A stretch of DNA of 64,000 nt from Eubacteriales bacterium (GCA_024655885.1 JANLFN010000006.1:1-64000), one strand, 5' to 3'; numbered from the stretch's first letter, positions 8,697-17,204 are shown. Numbers and translations are program-made. Notes: generated by a model not told the origin, from the sequence alone.

Positions 8697-9034
8697 GCAT
8701 CCACCCCCAGGGGCTCGCAGTGGCCATTGAAACGGCGTACTGTGATACCCATGGTTTTTGCTGCGGCAATCTCAACCTCCATGCCTTCTGATATCATTTC
8801 GCCAAAAACCCAAAGTTCATCGCACTTTGCAAGCAGTTGTATTCCCATTTCAATGCCTGCATTTCGCTCCTCCAAGACATTGTCATCCAGAAACTGCGTA
8901 AATATGGCATGAGGCGCAAGAGGAATTCCACCCTGTGTAAATACAAAGCGGCTGTAGCCGGTGGCCTTCCTAATGTTCCTCTCGATATCGCCCTTAAGCG
9001 GAGAGCAGACATATATGAACGGTCTTTTGTGCAT
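8693..9034 (-). CDS. DUF4406 nucleotide-binding-like phage protein
   Basis: 113 residues starting MHKRPFIYVCSPLKGDIERN. The pattern IYVCSPLKGD, LAPHAIFTQFLDD and CDELWVFGEMISEGM matches DUF4406, a Rossmann-like family related to nucleoside 2-deoxyribosyltransferases. The chemistry is not known for the phage members; nucleotide salvage or modification is a guess. I place the start at 9034, just after GGGAGGG, and not 19 codons upstream. It is coupled to the primase by a 4-nt overlap. Confidence 0.82.
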   Translation of the reverse strand: MHKRPFIYVCSPLKGDIERNIRKATGYSRFVFTQGGIPLAPHAIFTQFLDDNVLEERNAGIEMGIQLLAKCDELWVFGEMISEGMEVEIAAAKTMGITVRRFNGHCEPLGVDA

Positions 9035-9048
9035 ACCGGACCCTCCCT

Positions 9049-9720
9049 TCAGGCGCCAATTTGTTTGACTGAGATTTTGCTGTAATACCATTCCAGCAGC
9101 ATTTTTCGCTTGCCGTAGTCCGGCTCAGCCAGCAATAGCCCGATATCCGCCCTTTGCAGCTGCTCGATGGCCGATATCTGTTCTGCAGTAAGGTACGGCC
9201 TGATGGAGGATACCTTTCCCAGCCCGTTGGTTTCCCTGAATTTTTTAGCATCCATGCCAAGCACGACCCGGTTGATAAGGTTACATTCATTAGAAAAGTG
9301 ATAATGCTTGGGTTCCTCATGCACCTGCTTGATAGCCTGGGTAAACTCCGGGAACTCCATTCTGGCTGCCGCCAGAGATTTGATATACTGTTCCATTTCA
9401 TTAAACCTTTTAATATATGCTATTTTGAACTTCATAGCTTCGGCACCTGTAAAGCCCATAGCCAAAAGAGTAAAACCGTCTTTTGTCATCAGATACTCCG
9501 GATAGCATCTGTTCCTGCTATCCATGTAGGAGCTTTGAATAAAATTCTGTTCCCATTTAATCTCCTCAATTTTGAGGAGATCACCTTTGATGTTCTCAAT
9601 ATTCCTTAAGATATTGTCATGACGCTTGTTAAAAACCTCAGCCACCTTTCGGCTGCTGACTACCGGTATGCCATTTAACTCCGTAACGCCAAGAGTTACA
9701 TCTACTTTCAATGGTTTCAT
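9049..9720 (-). CDS. Rha-family phage regulatory protein
   Basis: 223 residues. The N-terminal 100 residues match the Rha domain: VTELNGIPVVSSRKVAEVF, HDNILRNIENIK and YLMTKDGFTLLAMGFTG, then an alpha-helical stretch YIKRFNEME. Rha proteins of phages and phage-like plasmids affect lysogeny; in phi80 and P22 relatives they interfere when IHF is absent. The C-terminal domain (about 120-223) is not recognised. The gene overlaps the DNA polymerase gene by 4 nt and belongs to the same operon. Confidence 0.85.
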   Translation of the reverse strand: MKPLKVDVTLGVTELNGIPVVSSRKVAEVFNKRHDNILRNIENIKGDLLKIEEIKWEQNFIQSSYMDSRNRCYPEYLMTKDGFTLLAMGFTGAEAMKFKIAYIKRFNEMEQYIKSLAAARMEFPEFTQAIKQVHEEPKHYHFSNECNLINRVVLGMDAKKFRETNGLGKVSSIRPYLTAEQISAIEQLQRADIGLLLAEPDYGKRKMLLEWYYSKISVKQIGA

Positions 9721-11666
9721 GAAAATACCTCCATTTCTTCCAATTCTCCAAACCTTGTTCCCACTGCTCCCTCTGCCTTTATCGGCACATCAAACTCTGG
9801 AAAGGGAACTGCCTCCATACAGGCCTTAATGAACTCAGCCGCCTCTGATACCTTATCCTCCTCCACCTCAAACAAAAGCTCATCGTGTATCTGCAGCAAG
9901 GGTTTGATGTACGGCCTCTCAGGCAAACCCTCAAGTATCCTCTGAAGCGCCAGCTTCAGAATATCGGCAGCTGTCCCCTGAATCGGAGTGTTAAGCGCGC
10001 ATCTTTCCCAATAGCTTTTTACACCCCAATCTTCACAGTTGATGCCTTTCAGGTACCTCCGCCTTCCCAGAGCTGTTTCCGCATATTTCCTGAGCGCCGC
10101 TCTGCGTTTGGTTTCCGCCTGCCAGCGCATAAGGCCCGGGTAGCCGTTTTTCAAATTTCTGATTATCTGTTCACATTCCTCAAGGGAAGCCTCCAGGCCG
10201 GCCTTAAACTTCAAGGTCCGCTGCAGCCCCCTGGGGAAAAGCCCGAAGAATACGCCGAAGTTGCAGTTCTTTGCAATGGTCCGCCGCTCCTTGTACTGTG
10301 TGGCTGCCTTATCCACCGCCTGCTCAAAGGGTATTTTGTAGATAACCGAGGTAGTCTGTGAATGGATGTCCCCGCCCGTTTGATAAGCCTCCAGCATCCT
10401 TTTGTCCCTGCAAAAGTATGCTCCCACGCGAAGCTCAATCTGAGAAAAGTCGAAATCCAGGAACTTATATCTCGGTCGTGCTATAAAGAAGTTCCTGACG
10501 CCAATAGGGTCGTTGTCCTTTCTGGGTGCGTTCTGCAGGTTTGGCTTCCTTGAGGCAAAACGTCCTGTGTCCGTCCCCAGCGGGAATAAATCGGGATGAA
10601 TCCGTCCCGTCGCCTCGTTGATATGCTGCAGGTAACCATCAACATATGTGCTCTTGATTTTGCCCCATTTACGGTATTCCTGAATCAGTTCAAAGAATTG
10701 CACCAGTTCTGGATTATGTCCGGCGCACCATTCCTTCAAAAGCACCATGGCTTCATCATCTGCCGCCTCTGCAAACTTGGCAGTGGTTTTTACCACCGGC
10801 AGCTTCATCTCCTCGTAAATAAACCGCTTGAACTCATCTGTTGCCGCATTGGCGCCAATATCAAGCTCTCTTCCCGCCACATCACAAATTTGTCTTCTAA
10901 GCTCTGAAAGCTTCTGTTCAGCTTCCCGCTTTTTCTGCTCCATCAGATTTCGGTCAACAGCAACCCCGTTATATTTCATGATTCCAGTATAAACTGCGGT
11001 GGGGCTTTCGATTTCTTCACATATGAAGCGATGCTTTGGAAGAAACCGGTCAAACCACTCGTTAAACCTGTAATACAGCCTAAGAGCAAAATCTGAGTCC
11101 GCACAGGCATAACGTACTGTTTCATAATCCTCCGGATTCAGCTCATCAAAGTGCTTTCCTTCCGTAACTTCGCTGAATGTAGGAAGCTCCACATTGAAAA
11201 GCGCTGGCACCAGTGTCTTCAAGCCGCAGTCCTTAAGCTCCCTGAAGCCCATTTCTTCCTTTAGAGTAAGCTGCGCGGCCGCAATGGTATCATAGACCGG
11301 CGGCAATATCATAACTCCGTACTTATACAGAAACATCGCCTCGAAGCTCAGGTTGTGCGCCACCTTGATCATCTGCCTGTTTTGAAAGATTTCCTTTGAA
11401 AGGAAAAGCATGATGCCGCCGATATCCTCTGCGTTTTTGCTTATCTGATGAAGCAACGGAACATATATGCCTGTTTCAGGCGATATACTCAAAGAAATAC
11501 CTGTAATATCCGCCTTGTGCGGGTCAAGGGCAGCGTCCTTTACTCCACGCCATTCCTCTATGGGCGAAGTCTCAAAGTCGAATGCAACCACCTTGGTTTC
11601 TCCCTCCAGCAGAGGCTTCAGGTATTCTTTTAAGTCAGTCAACGTTGTTGCAAGCTCATACGCCAT
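9717..11666 (-). CDS. Phage family-A DNA polymerase
   Basis: 649 residues with an N-terminal 3'-5' exonuclease domain (FDFETSP, D30 and E32) and a C-terminal polymerase I domain. Polymerase motifs are all present: A, DFDFSQIELRVG (about 405); B, RRTIAKNCNFGVFFG (about 470); C, LLQIHDELLFEV (about 590). There is no 5' nuclease domain, as usual for phage versions. It replicates the phage genome. The ATG at 11666 follows AAAGGAGG. The gene is in the early operon between the Cys-cluster protein and the Rha gene. Confidence 0.95.
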   Translation of the reverse strand: MAYELATTLTDLKEYLKPLLEGETKVVAFDFETSPIEEWRGVKDAALDPHKADITGISLSISPETGIYVPLLHQISKNAEDIGGIMLFLSKEIFQNRQMIKVAHNLSFEAMFLYKYGVMILPPVYDTIAAAQLTLKEEMGFRELKDCGLKTLVPALFNVELPTFSEVTEGKHFDELNPEDYETVRYACADSDFALRLYYRFNEWFDRFLPKHRFICEEIESPTAVYTGIMKYNGVAVDRNLMEQKKREAEQKLSELRRQICDVAGRELDIGANAATDEFKRFIYEEMKLPVVKTTAKFAEAADDEAMVLLKEWCAGHNPELVQFFELIQEYRKWGKIKSTYVDGYLQHINEATGRIHPDLFPLGTDTGRFASRKPNLQNAPRKDNDPIGVRNFFIARPRYKFLDFDFSQIELRVGAYFCRDKRMLEAYQTGGDIHSQTTSVIYKIPFEQAVDKAATQYKERRTIAKNCNFGVFFGLFPRGLQRTLKFKAGLEASLEECEQIIRNLKNGYPGLMRWQAETKRRAALRKYAETALGRRRYLKGINCEDWGVKSYWERCALNTPIQGTAADILKLALQRILEGLPERPYIKPLLQIHDELLFEVEEDKVSEAAEFIKACMEAVPFPEFDVPIKAEGAVGTRFGELEEMEVFS

Positions 11667-11729
11667 TTACTGACCTCCTTTGCCGGAAGCATCCGGGGGC
11701 AGGCAACCCGCCCCCGGCAACCCTTTTAC

Positions 11730-12482
11730 TTAAAGAGGAAGCGCCTCTTCCTCAGCTTCTTTGACCTCTTCCACCGTATCCACTTCAGTAATGGCAAGCC
11801 TTCTTGTAACCGGCTTTATTCTTTCAGAGAATTCCCTCATGGCCTTAACTGCCGCAGGATCAAGGTCTGCCACAACTGCAAACTGCGCCTGGCTGTACTG
11901 GATGCCTGTACTGCTTACCGCCTTTTTAAGCGTGACCTTGGTCAGCACGCCATAGGAGCGTTTGCCCTTTGAAACCACGCGCTTGCCGAGATAATCCGCA
12001 AAGGCCTTGATGCTGGTGGGAGGCAGCGTCAGAAGAATTGGAATCAGTTCACCGCTTCTTAAGAGATATACGCGGTGCATATTTTTGCAGGCCTTGCCTG
12101 AACCGTCACCCCCGCTACCAAACTGGTTATATGGACAGGAGGAACACTTGCCGCCCGGGTTTCCCTCTCCGTTTTTTCCGTCCATGGAGGAACAATCCGG
12201 AGGGGTATTCTGTCCGTTGAACTTCTCCTGCCAGTAAGCATTCAACGCATGATGATCTGCAATAACGCCGATAATCTCCTTGAGCATATCCGGCGAGTCC
12301 GGGTCCTCACCCGGCACCTCGAAGGCAAGCCCCCCGCCTGCAGGAATCTTCGCCCTGTCAAAGGTAATTGGAAGGCCATCCATTTCGTTTTCCATCGCCT
12401 CCGCGATTTCCCCGTCAAGGTTGGGAAGCACAAAGCCTCCGTTTGCTACTGTTATTGCCTTTTCTTTTTTGTTGCTTTTCAT
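11730..12482 (-). CDS. Phage replication-module protein with four-Cys cluster, unknown
   Basis: 250 residues. The mid-region has DCSSMDGK, GKCSSCPYNQFGSG and GKACKNMHRVYLL, a four-cysteine cluster that could bind zinc or an Fe-S cluster, followed by ELIPILLTLPPTSIKAF and a mixed region. The C-terminus is acidic (DTVEEVKEAEEEALPL), reminiscent of the acidic tails of single-strand DNA-binding proteins. Its place directly upstream of the DNA polymerase suggests a role in replication, possibly ssDNA binding. I do not recognise the family with certainty. Confidence 0.6.
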   Translation of the reverse strand: MKSNKKEKAITVANGGFVLPNLDGEIAEAMENEMDGLPITFDRAKIPAGGGLAFEVPGEDPDSPDMLKEIIGVIADHHALNAYWQEKFNGQNTPPDCSSMDGKNGEGNPGGKCSSCPYNQFGSGGDGSGKACKNMHRVYLLRSGELIPILLTLPPTSIKAFADYLGKRVVSKGKRSYGVLTKVTLKKAVSSTGIQYSQAQFAVVADLDPAAVKAMREFSERIKPVTRRLAITEVDTVEEVKEAEEEALPL

Positions 12483-12503
12483 AATTAATCAAGCTCCTTT
12501 CCT

Positions 12504-12914
12504 TTATTTCGCCTTCCTCAAGGCGACTGTCGTTTTTTCAAACACATTTACCAAGCCTTTGAGCCATTCCGGCAACTCGCCGTCGTTGGCTTCTATCTGC
12601 TCCTTTGTAAAGGCAGACAGGCTGTTTGCATTGACCGTCTCATAAATCAATGAACCATATCCGTTCTGCCTCAATGCCTCATGCAGTTGTTCCCTGCTGT
12701 CCCCTACTGCCGATGCGTAGGTTTTGGTGGTCAGGTAAAACAGGGTACCCGACCGGTTGAAGGATTGCGTTTCCTCATTGACCATCAGCTCCGCAAGCTT
12801 TAGCTCCACCTGCTCAAGCTCCGCATTGATGGCCTTGAGCGCCTCCTCGGTTTCCTTCTTGCTCTCTTTAAGGCTCTTTAACCTGTCCGCCAGTTCAAAC
12901 ATCTCATTTTGCAT
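12504..12914 (-). CDS. Coiled-coil phage protein, unknown
   Basis: 136 residues. Residues 1-45 form a charged coiled coil (LKSLKESKKETEEALKAIN). The rest includes FNRSGTLFYLTTKTYASAV and YGSLIYETVNANSL. It is placed between the helicase C-terminal fragment (5 nt away) and the Cys-cluster protein, so it is an early operon gene. Similar small proteins accompany phage helicases; function not known. Confidence 0.7.
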   Translation of the reverse strand: MQNEMFELADRLKSLKESKKETEEALKAINAELEQVELKLAELMVNEETQSFNRSGTLFYLTTKTYASAVGDSREQLHEALRQNGYGSLIYETVNANSLSAFTKEQIEANDGELPEWLKGLVNVFEKTTVALRKAK

Positions 12915-12919
12915 AGCCC

Positions 12920-14209
12920 TTACCTCCTGAAAAAAGTACGCCAGTTATCAACCAGCAGCTTTGCAACATCCTCCTTGCGCTGCAGGGCTTTTAAAACCTT
13001 TTCATCAATCGTGCCCTTGGCAACCAGATGAATGTATGTGCAGGTATTTCGCTGGCCGATTCTGTGGATGCGCGCCCGGGCCTGTGAGTAATTTGCATAG
13101 TTGAAATCCAGGCTGTAAAACACCGCTGTACTGGCAGCTGTGAGTGTCAAGCCAAGCCCGGTCGTCTGTATCTGTCCCACAAACACCCTGACTTCAGGGT
13201 TTTCCTGAAACTCCCGCACCTGCTCTGACCGGTTCTTGACCTCGCCGGATATCACCGAATGCTTGATGCCCTTTCTCTCAAGTAGTTTACATATAGCCTC
13301 AATCTCAGGGACGAACCTTGCAAAAATGACCAGCTTATTGCCCTCTCCCAGCACATCCTCGATGATTTCCTCGAGAGCCACAAGCTTTGCCTTCGACACC
13401 TGCTGCACAGGTCCGCCTTCGTCATCCCGGATAAAGCCGCCCGTCACCTGCTGCAAGCGGAGCAGCTGCGTGAGGATGTTCCTCACAACCACCTCGCCCT
13501 TGAGCAGTTCCGCATAGGAGGCCGCTTCCAGACTTTCGTAAATCTTCATTCCCTGCGGGTCAAGAGTCACATACCTCGTTTCATCCACCATCTCCGGCAA
13601 ATCCAGCGCTTCCTCCTTGGTTATCCGGTAAGCCACCGAGTGCGCCTTCCGCACCAGCTCCGGCAGGTTTTTATACCCGACAATCTGATGGTTGCCATAG
13701 CCGCCCATAGTGGCATACCTGGAACGGAAAGCGTAATAGCTTGAGCCGAAGATGCTCTCGTCCAGCACCTTGTACTGGCTGAAGAAGTCAAGCGGGTTGT
13801 TCTGGATTGGCGTTCCCGTAAGAATCAGCCTGTATTTTGCTAACTTTGCCAACCGGTGCAGGGCCTTCGACTGCTTGGCGTTTGGGTTTTTGATTCGACT
13901 GGATTCATCGCAGACTATCACATCCGGCTTCCATTTCCGCAATTCCTCCTCCAGCCGCCAGGCGCTTTCGTAATTCAGCACCACCACCTGTAGACCTGTT
14001 CCCGTCATGTGCCTTAGAGTATCGGCCTTTTTACCGCTGTCTCCCTCCAGTACTGCCAATACATAGTCGAAGGCCGCGAACTTCTCGAATTCCTCTGCCC
14101 AGACATTTGCCACCGACAGCGGTGCTACAATAAGCACTCGGCGAATAAGACTATTTAAAAATGCCTTGCCAATCAAAGCGATTGTGGTAAGGGTTTTGCC
14201 GGTACCTGG
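12920..14209 (-). pseudogene. SNF2/DEAD-type phage helicase, C-terminal part of split gene
   Basis: Carries most motifs of an SF2/SNF2 ATPase: PGTGKTLTTIA (motif I, 14209-14177), VLIVAPLSVANVW (Ia), VIVCDESSRIKN (II), LILTGTPIQNN (III), FVGQIQTTGLGLTL (V) and RIHRIGQRN (VI). The first usable start codon, TTG at 14176, lies after the P-loop, and a TAG stands directly before PGTGKT, so the ATP-binding loop is not included unless a non-standard start or readthrough is used. The N-terminal portion lies at 14659-15003, separated by an HNH gene. A normal protein of this family reads ...LLMEMGTGKT...; here three codons (TAG CCA GGT) are inserted. Probably inactive as it stands, or assembled from two chains. 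Confidence 0.75.
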
Positions 14210-14662
14210 CTAACCCATCTCCATTAGCAAGGCGGCTCCCCTGCTATTAGAGCTTGGCATTGGCACCACCCCCTTTTTGAAATGCAGCTTTGCATGTTCA
14301 CTGCGGCTTAATATTTGAAGATTTAGTGGCGAATTGTCTCTTTTATTTCCATTTATGTGATGGACAATATCATTCGAAGTTAGCTCTATCCCAAAGAATT
14401 CTTCCGCCATTATTCTGTGTTCATGCCTCCCGAGAAGCTTTCTGTAAGTTACTCCTTTTCCTTTATCCCTTAGCATCAAGCTTCTGCGCAGTCTCGCTTC
14501 AATTACCCCTCCGGGTTTGTTCATGGGGTTCTGCTCTCTGTTGTAAGCACTGATTCGCTTTGAATTCCAGCGGTAAAAATGCTCTTTTGAGCAAAAATTG
14601 TTTTCAAAGAGCGGTGCTTTTTTATCAAACTCAACTCCGCAGTAACTACAAATCACCTTCAA
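14210..14662 (-). CDS. HNH homing-type endonuclease inserted in helicase gene
   Basis: 150 residues: a Cys pair CSYCGVEF, then FCSKEHFYRWNSKR (zinc), and an HNH_3-like nuclease core IVHHINGNKRDNSPLNLQIL followed by SRSEHAKLH. This is typical of free-standing or intron-encoded phage HNH homing enzymes. The TTG start overlaps the end of the helicase N-terminal fragment and uses the GGAGG in that coding sequence. The last 12 codons (SNSRGAALLMEMG) are helicase sequence, so the enzyme has been inserted into the helicase gene, and its reading frame continues into the P-loop except for one TAG. No room exists for a group I intron core. Confidence 0.8.
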   Translation of the reverse strand: MKVICSYCGVEFDKKAPLFENNFCSKEHFYRWNSKRISAYNREQNPMNKPGGVIEARLRRSLMLRDKGKGVTYRKLLGRHEHRIMAEEFFGIELTSNDIVHHINGNKRDNSPLNLQILSRSEHAKLHFKKGVVPMPSSNSRGAALLMEMG

Positions 14663-15003
14663 TCAGCACCACCTCCGGCAAACAGGCCAAGAAGGCCGCC
14701 TACAAAGTTGTATGCCTGCACCTGATGCTGATAGGGCTTAACTCTTACGGGCATCGGCTCCACGGCTTCAACAGGAATTTTCGGCTTGTCCCTGTTCCTT
14801 GTAAGACTGGAAACTATATCTATCAACACACCCTTGAACTCGCAGCCGATAACTTTAAGGGTCGAAAGATTTTCCGTATTAAAAGGCACAGTCCAGGCCT
14901 TGCGCTCCGGGTCCCAATATCGTCCCTGTATTTCCTTGATGACCTCCCGGTAAAGGTAGGCATCGTAAATTACTATCCTGCCGTTTTCATAAATTGCATG
15001 CAT
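14659..15003 (-). pseudogene. SNF2-type phage helicase, N-terminal part of split gene
   Basis: 114 residues. The N-terminus resembles a HARP-like domain (IQGRYWDPERKAWTVPFNTE), then the start of the helicase domain, KPYQHQVQAYNFVGGLLGLF (Q-motif region), ending in AGGGAD before TGA. In related phage helicases this continues into a segment like SRGAALLMEMGTGKT, which here lies 430 bp further on, behind the HNH gene. It might still be made as a separate polypeptide. The ATG at 15003 overlaps the upstream HTH gene. Confidence 0.75.
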
Positions 15004-15253
15004 GCCGCTCCACCTGCCTTACTGAAAGAACCATGTCTGTGAAGCTTTCCTGCGGAAACACCCGGAGTAATCCCGCGATGACCTTCCTGCCCGCGCCGCG
15101 TCTTCCGGAAAGCGCATTGCTCAATGTGCCCTTCGGAAGTTTCATGCGCCTTGCCAGCTCATTCTGTGACCAGCCGCTGTTTGCCGCAAGCTCGATTATG
15201 TATCCTCTGTTTAGTCGATACACGGTGTTTTCTTTTATCCCCTGGGTATTCAA
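14987..15253 (-). CDS. Small HTH (XRE-like) phage regulator
   Basis: About 88 residues with one helix-turn-helix: ELAANSGWSQNELARRMKLP then KGTLSNALSGRRGAGRKVI. It resembles the next gene upstream, suggesting an old duplication. The TTG at 15253 is preceded by GAGGTG; an ATG seven codons upstream has no clear site. It is probably a Cro-like or early regulator. It overlaps the helicase N-terminal gene by 17 nt. Confidence 0.7.
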   Translation of the reverse strand: MNTQGIKENTVYRLNRGYIIELAANSGWSQNELARRMKLPKGTLSNALSGRRGAGRKVIAGLLRVFPQESFTDMVLSVRQVERHACNL

Positions 15254-15309
15254 AATGCAGCACCTCATTTCCATTAATTAAACAAGCTTATGTAACTCAT
15301 GAGTGCCAG

Positions 15310-15513
15310 TCAGGGCAAAAAAAATAGCTTGTCAATAGGCTCATCAGGGAATGCCTTAATCAAACCACTGAAAAGCTTCCTGCCCCCTTTGCGTTTCCCG
15401 CTGATCCAGCGGCTTACCTCCGTTTTTGAAATTCCCATTCTGCGGGCCAATTCAGCCCATGACCAGTCATACTTGCATACAAGGGAAAAGATATATTCCT
15501 TGTTAGGTGTCAT
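15310..15513 (-). CDS. Small HTH (Cro-like) phage regulator
   Basis: 67 residues with an XRE-type helix-turn-helix: WSWAELARRMGISKTEVSRW followed by ISGKRKGGRKL. It is the first gene of the leftward lytic operon and faces the CI-like repressor gene across a shared promoter region, so it is best read as the Cro equivalent. The ATG at 15513 follows AAAGGAGGGTG. The closing residues (FPDEPIDKLFFLP) resemble the downstream paralogue. Confidence 0.8.
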   Translation of the reverse strand: MTPNKEYIFSLVCKYDWSWAELARRMGISKTEVSRWISGKRKGGRKLFSGLIKAFPDEPIDKLFFLP

Positions 15514-15558
15514 GCCGTCACCCTCCTTTGTGTTGTGTCACTTTTAAGTTACAATATT

Positions 15559-15587
15559 ATGCTATCAAATATGGCACTTATCGTCAA
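15559..15587 (-). promoter_or_regulatory. Lytic (leftward) sigma-A promoter
   Basis: TTGACG (15587-15582) and TAGCAT (15564-15559) on the minus strand are separated by 17 nt, and lead into the Cro-like gene. The half-site AAGTG/CACTT recurs here and at the opposing promoter and is a candidate operator. Confidence 0.65.
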
Positions 15588-15604
15588 TATATTTTATAAA
15601 AGTG

Positions 15605-15633
15605 TTGCCAATAGGTGATACTTATTGTATAAT
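15605..15633 (+). promoter_or_regulatory. Repressor (rightward) sigma-A promoter
   Basis: TTGCCA (15605-15610), 17 nt, then a perfect TATAAT (15628-15633), 20 nt before the repressor ATG. An imperfect palindrome (AATAGGTGATACTTATT) overlaps the spacer and may be an operator for autoregulation. Confidence 0.75.
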
Positions 15634-15652
15634 CAAATCAGGGGTGAGCCGT

Positions 15653-16093
15653 ATGTCAACTGAATTAGGCAGATTTATAGAAAATTTGAGAAACAGCAAA
15701 AATTTATCGCAGAGGCAGCTTGCTGAAAAAGCGGGCATAAGCCATACCGAGGTCTGGAGGTTGGAATCGGGTGAAAGGAAGAACCCTTCCCCCCCTGTTC
15801 TTAAGTCCCTGGCTCCGCATCTTGGGGTTTCCTATGAGGAATTGATGAAAAAGGCGGGGTATATTGAAGAGGTCATAGATCATTCCGGCTATACTGAGAC
15901 TGTATACAGGGGCGACAATGGCCAGGTTGTCGATATTTACAGAAGGGCCAAGGATATGTATGAGAAGGACAGCGACTGGGCTAACCTCGCCTACAGGGTA
16001 TCCGCTTCGGATCTGACCGAAGCTGAAATGGAGCTCATAAAGGCGCAAACCAAGTCCCTTCTTGAGCAGTTTCTAAAAAATAAGAAAAAATAA
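15653..16093 (+). CDS. CI-like XRE repressor
   Basis: 146 residues. An N-terminal XRE helix-turn-helix (NLSQRQLAEKAGISHTEVWR) is followed by LGVSYEELMKKAGYI, as in cI/Xre repressors of Firmicute prophages. There is no S24 peptidase domain; the C-terminus (TEAEMELIKAQTKSLLEQFL) is helical and probably oligomerises. Such repressors are inactivated by a partner ImmA protease, and one follows directly downstream. The ATG at 15653 is preceded by GGGGTGAG. It maintains lysogeny by acting on the divergent promoter region. Confidence 0.88.
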   Translation: MSTELGRFIENLRNSKNLSQRQLAEKAGISHTEVWRLESGERKNPSPPVLKSLAPHLGVSYEELMKKAGYIEEVIDHSGYTETVYRGDNGQVVDIYRRAKDMYEKDSDWANLAYRVSASDLTEAEMELIKAQTKSLLEQFLKNKKK

Positions 16094-16180
16094 AAAGTCA
16101 AGGCTTGTATTCTTTTCCAGGAGCATTTATAATTTACTTGCCGAACATTTGTTCTTTTTGTCCGGCAAGGAGGTTTGAAA

Positions 16181-17176
16181 ATGCGGGAAAGCTACATGCC
16201 CAAGTATTACACGCTTGACTATATCCCTGAATATAGAAAACAGTATATAGATATACGGCTTCAATGGTTTGTTAAAACCTATGAATTGAAAAACGGCGAC
16301 TGGCCCCTTGATTGTGTAAGTCTGCTGAAGAGAATGAAGAAAACGCAGAAGATTCCTTTTACTTACGGCTGCGTCCAACTGCCAAATAAATATGACGCTT
16401 TAACCGAGTATGTACATTCTCAAGACGTGTACATAATGCAAATCAATATTAATAAAGCCAAATATCCCTTTGAGCATTCGAAGGACCGCAGGCTTAATTT
16501 TACGGTAGCCCATGAAATCGGGCACATCGTGTTGGAACACCTTCTTATACCAAGAAGCCTAAAGAGCGGTATTGAGCTTTCCATCGAAGAACATGAGGCA
16601 AATGAGTTTGCCGGAAGATTGCTCATGCCGGAAAAAATGTTGTGCAGTTGCAATTACTATTCCATAGATACGGTGGCACAATATTTTATTGTTTCCAGGT
16701 CCGCCCTTTGGAAGCGGCTAAATAACATGAAACGCTTAGATCTACTGAATTCACGGAAGATACAAGCTTGTAGCCGGTGCGGAAATACACGTTTTTCAAT
16801 ATTTGCCAGATTTTGCGGTATTTGTGGACAACCCATCAGCAATAGATTAAGCGGCATTCGCAGGGTATATTATCCGGAAGTATATCCAATGGACCAGTGC
16901 AAACGGGTAACATCCTGCCCCAGATGCAATAATGATTTGCGGAGAAATGTCTATGATAAATGCAGCATATGCGGCACTCATATTTTCAATTTCTGCAGCA
17001 GCTTCTTTGGTGGAAACGCTGATGAATGCTCATATGCCAACCCCAGCAACTGCCGTTTCTGCGAAATGTGCGGCCGGCCGACTTATTTCTTCGAAAAAGG
17101 GCTGCTGAAGCCCTGGCAGGAGGCGGATGATTTTTGTTATGTGGCTGAAAGTAGTGAGGAATATATTGAAAATTAG
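16181..17176 (+). CDS. ImmA/IrrE metalloprotease with C-terminal zinc ribbons
   Basis: 331 residues. The N-terminal half is an ImmA/IrrE (COG2856) domain with the HExxH motif NFTVAHEIGHIVLEH and a following EEHEANEFAGRLLMP. From about residue 200 the protein has repeated Cys pairs (CSRCGN, CGICG, CPRCNN, CSICG, CEMCG), which read as two or three zinc ribbons. ImmA proteases cleave the phage repressor after DNA damage, inducing the prophage. The usual phage ImmA is about 120-180 residues, so the zinc-ribbon tail is an extra module. The ATG at 16181 follows AAGGAGG. It is in tandem with the repressor gene. Confidence 0.87.
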   Translation: MRESYMPKYYTLDYIPEYRKQYIDIRLQWFVKTYELKNGDWPLDCVSLLKRMKKTQKIPFTYGCVQLPNKYDALTEYVHSQDVYIMQININKAKYPFEHSKDRRLNFTVAHEIGHIVLEHLLIPRSLKSGIELSIEEHEANEFAGRLLMPEKMLCSCNYYSIDTVAQYFIVSRSALWKRLNNMKRLDLLNSRKIQACSRCGNTRFSIFARFCGICGQPISNRLSGIRRVYYPEVYPMDQCKRVTSCPRCNNDLRRNVYDKCSICGTHIFNFCSSFFGGNADECSYANPSNCRFCEMCGRPTYFFEKGLLKPWQEADDFCYVAESSEEYIEN

Positions 17177-17204
17177 ATTGGCTTAATTAGGTTAAAACAT
17201 TTGA

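Noticed and set aside
8172-8912. 246-residue plus-strand frame opposite the primase gene
   Set aside because: It lies on the complement of the primase coding sequence and has no protein-like motif.
14210-14212. Recoding of TAG in the phage
   Set aside because: The primase gene ends with TAG (6108-6110) at a sensible place, so TAG is used as a normal stop here.
14210-14662. Group I or II intron with an HNH ORF
   Set aside because: Almost the whole inserted stretch is coding, so no room is left for a ribozyme core.
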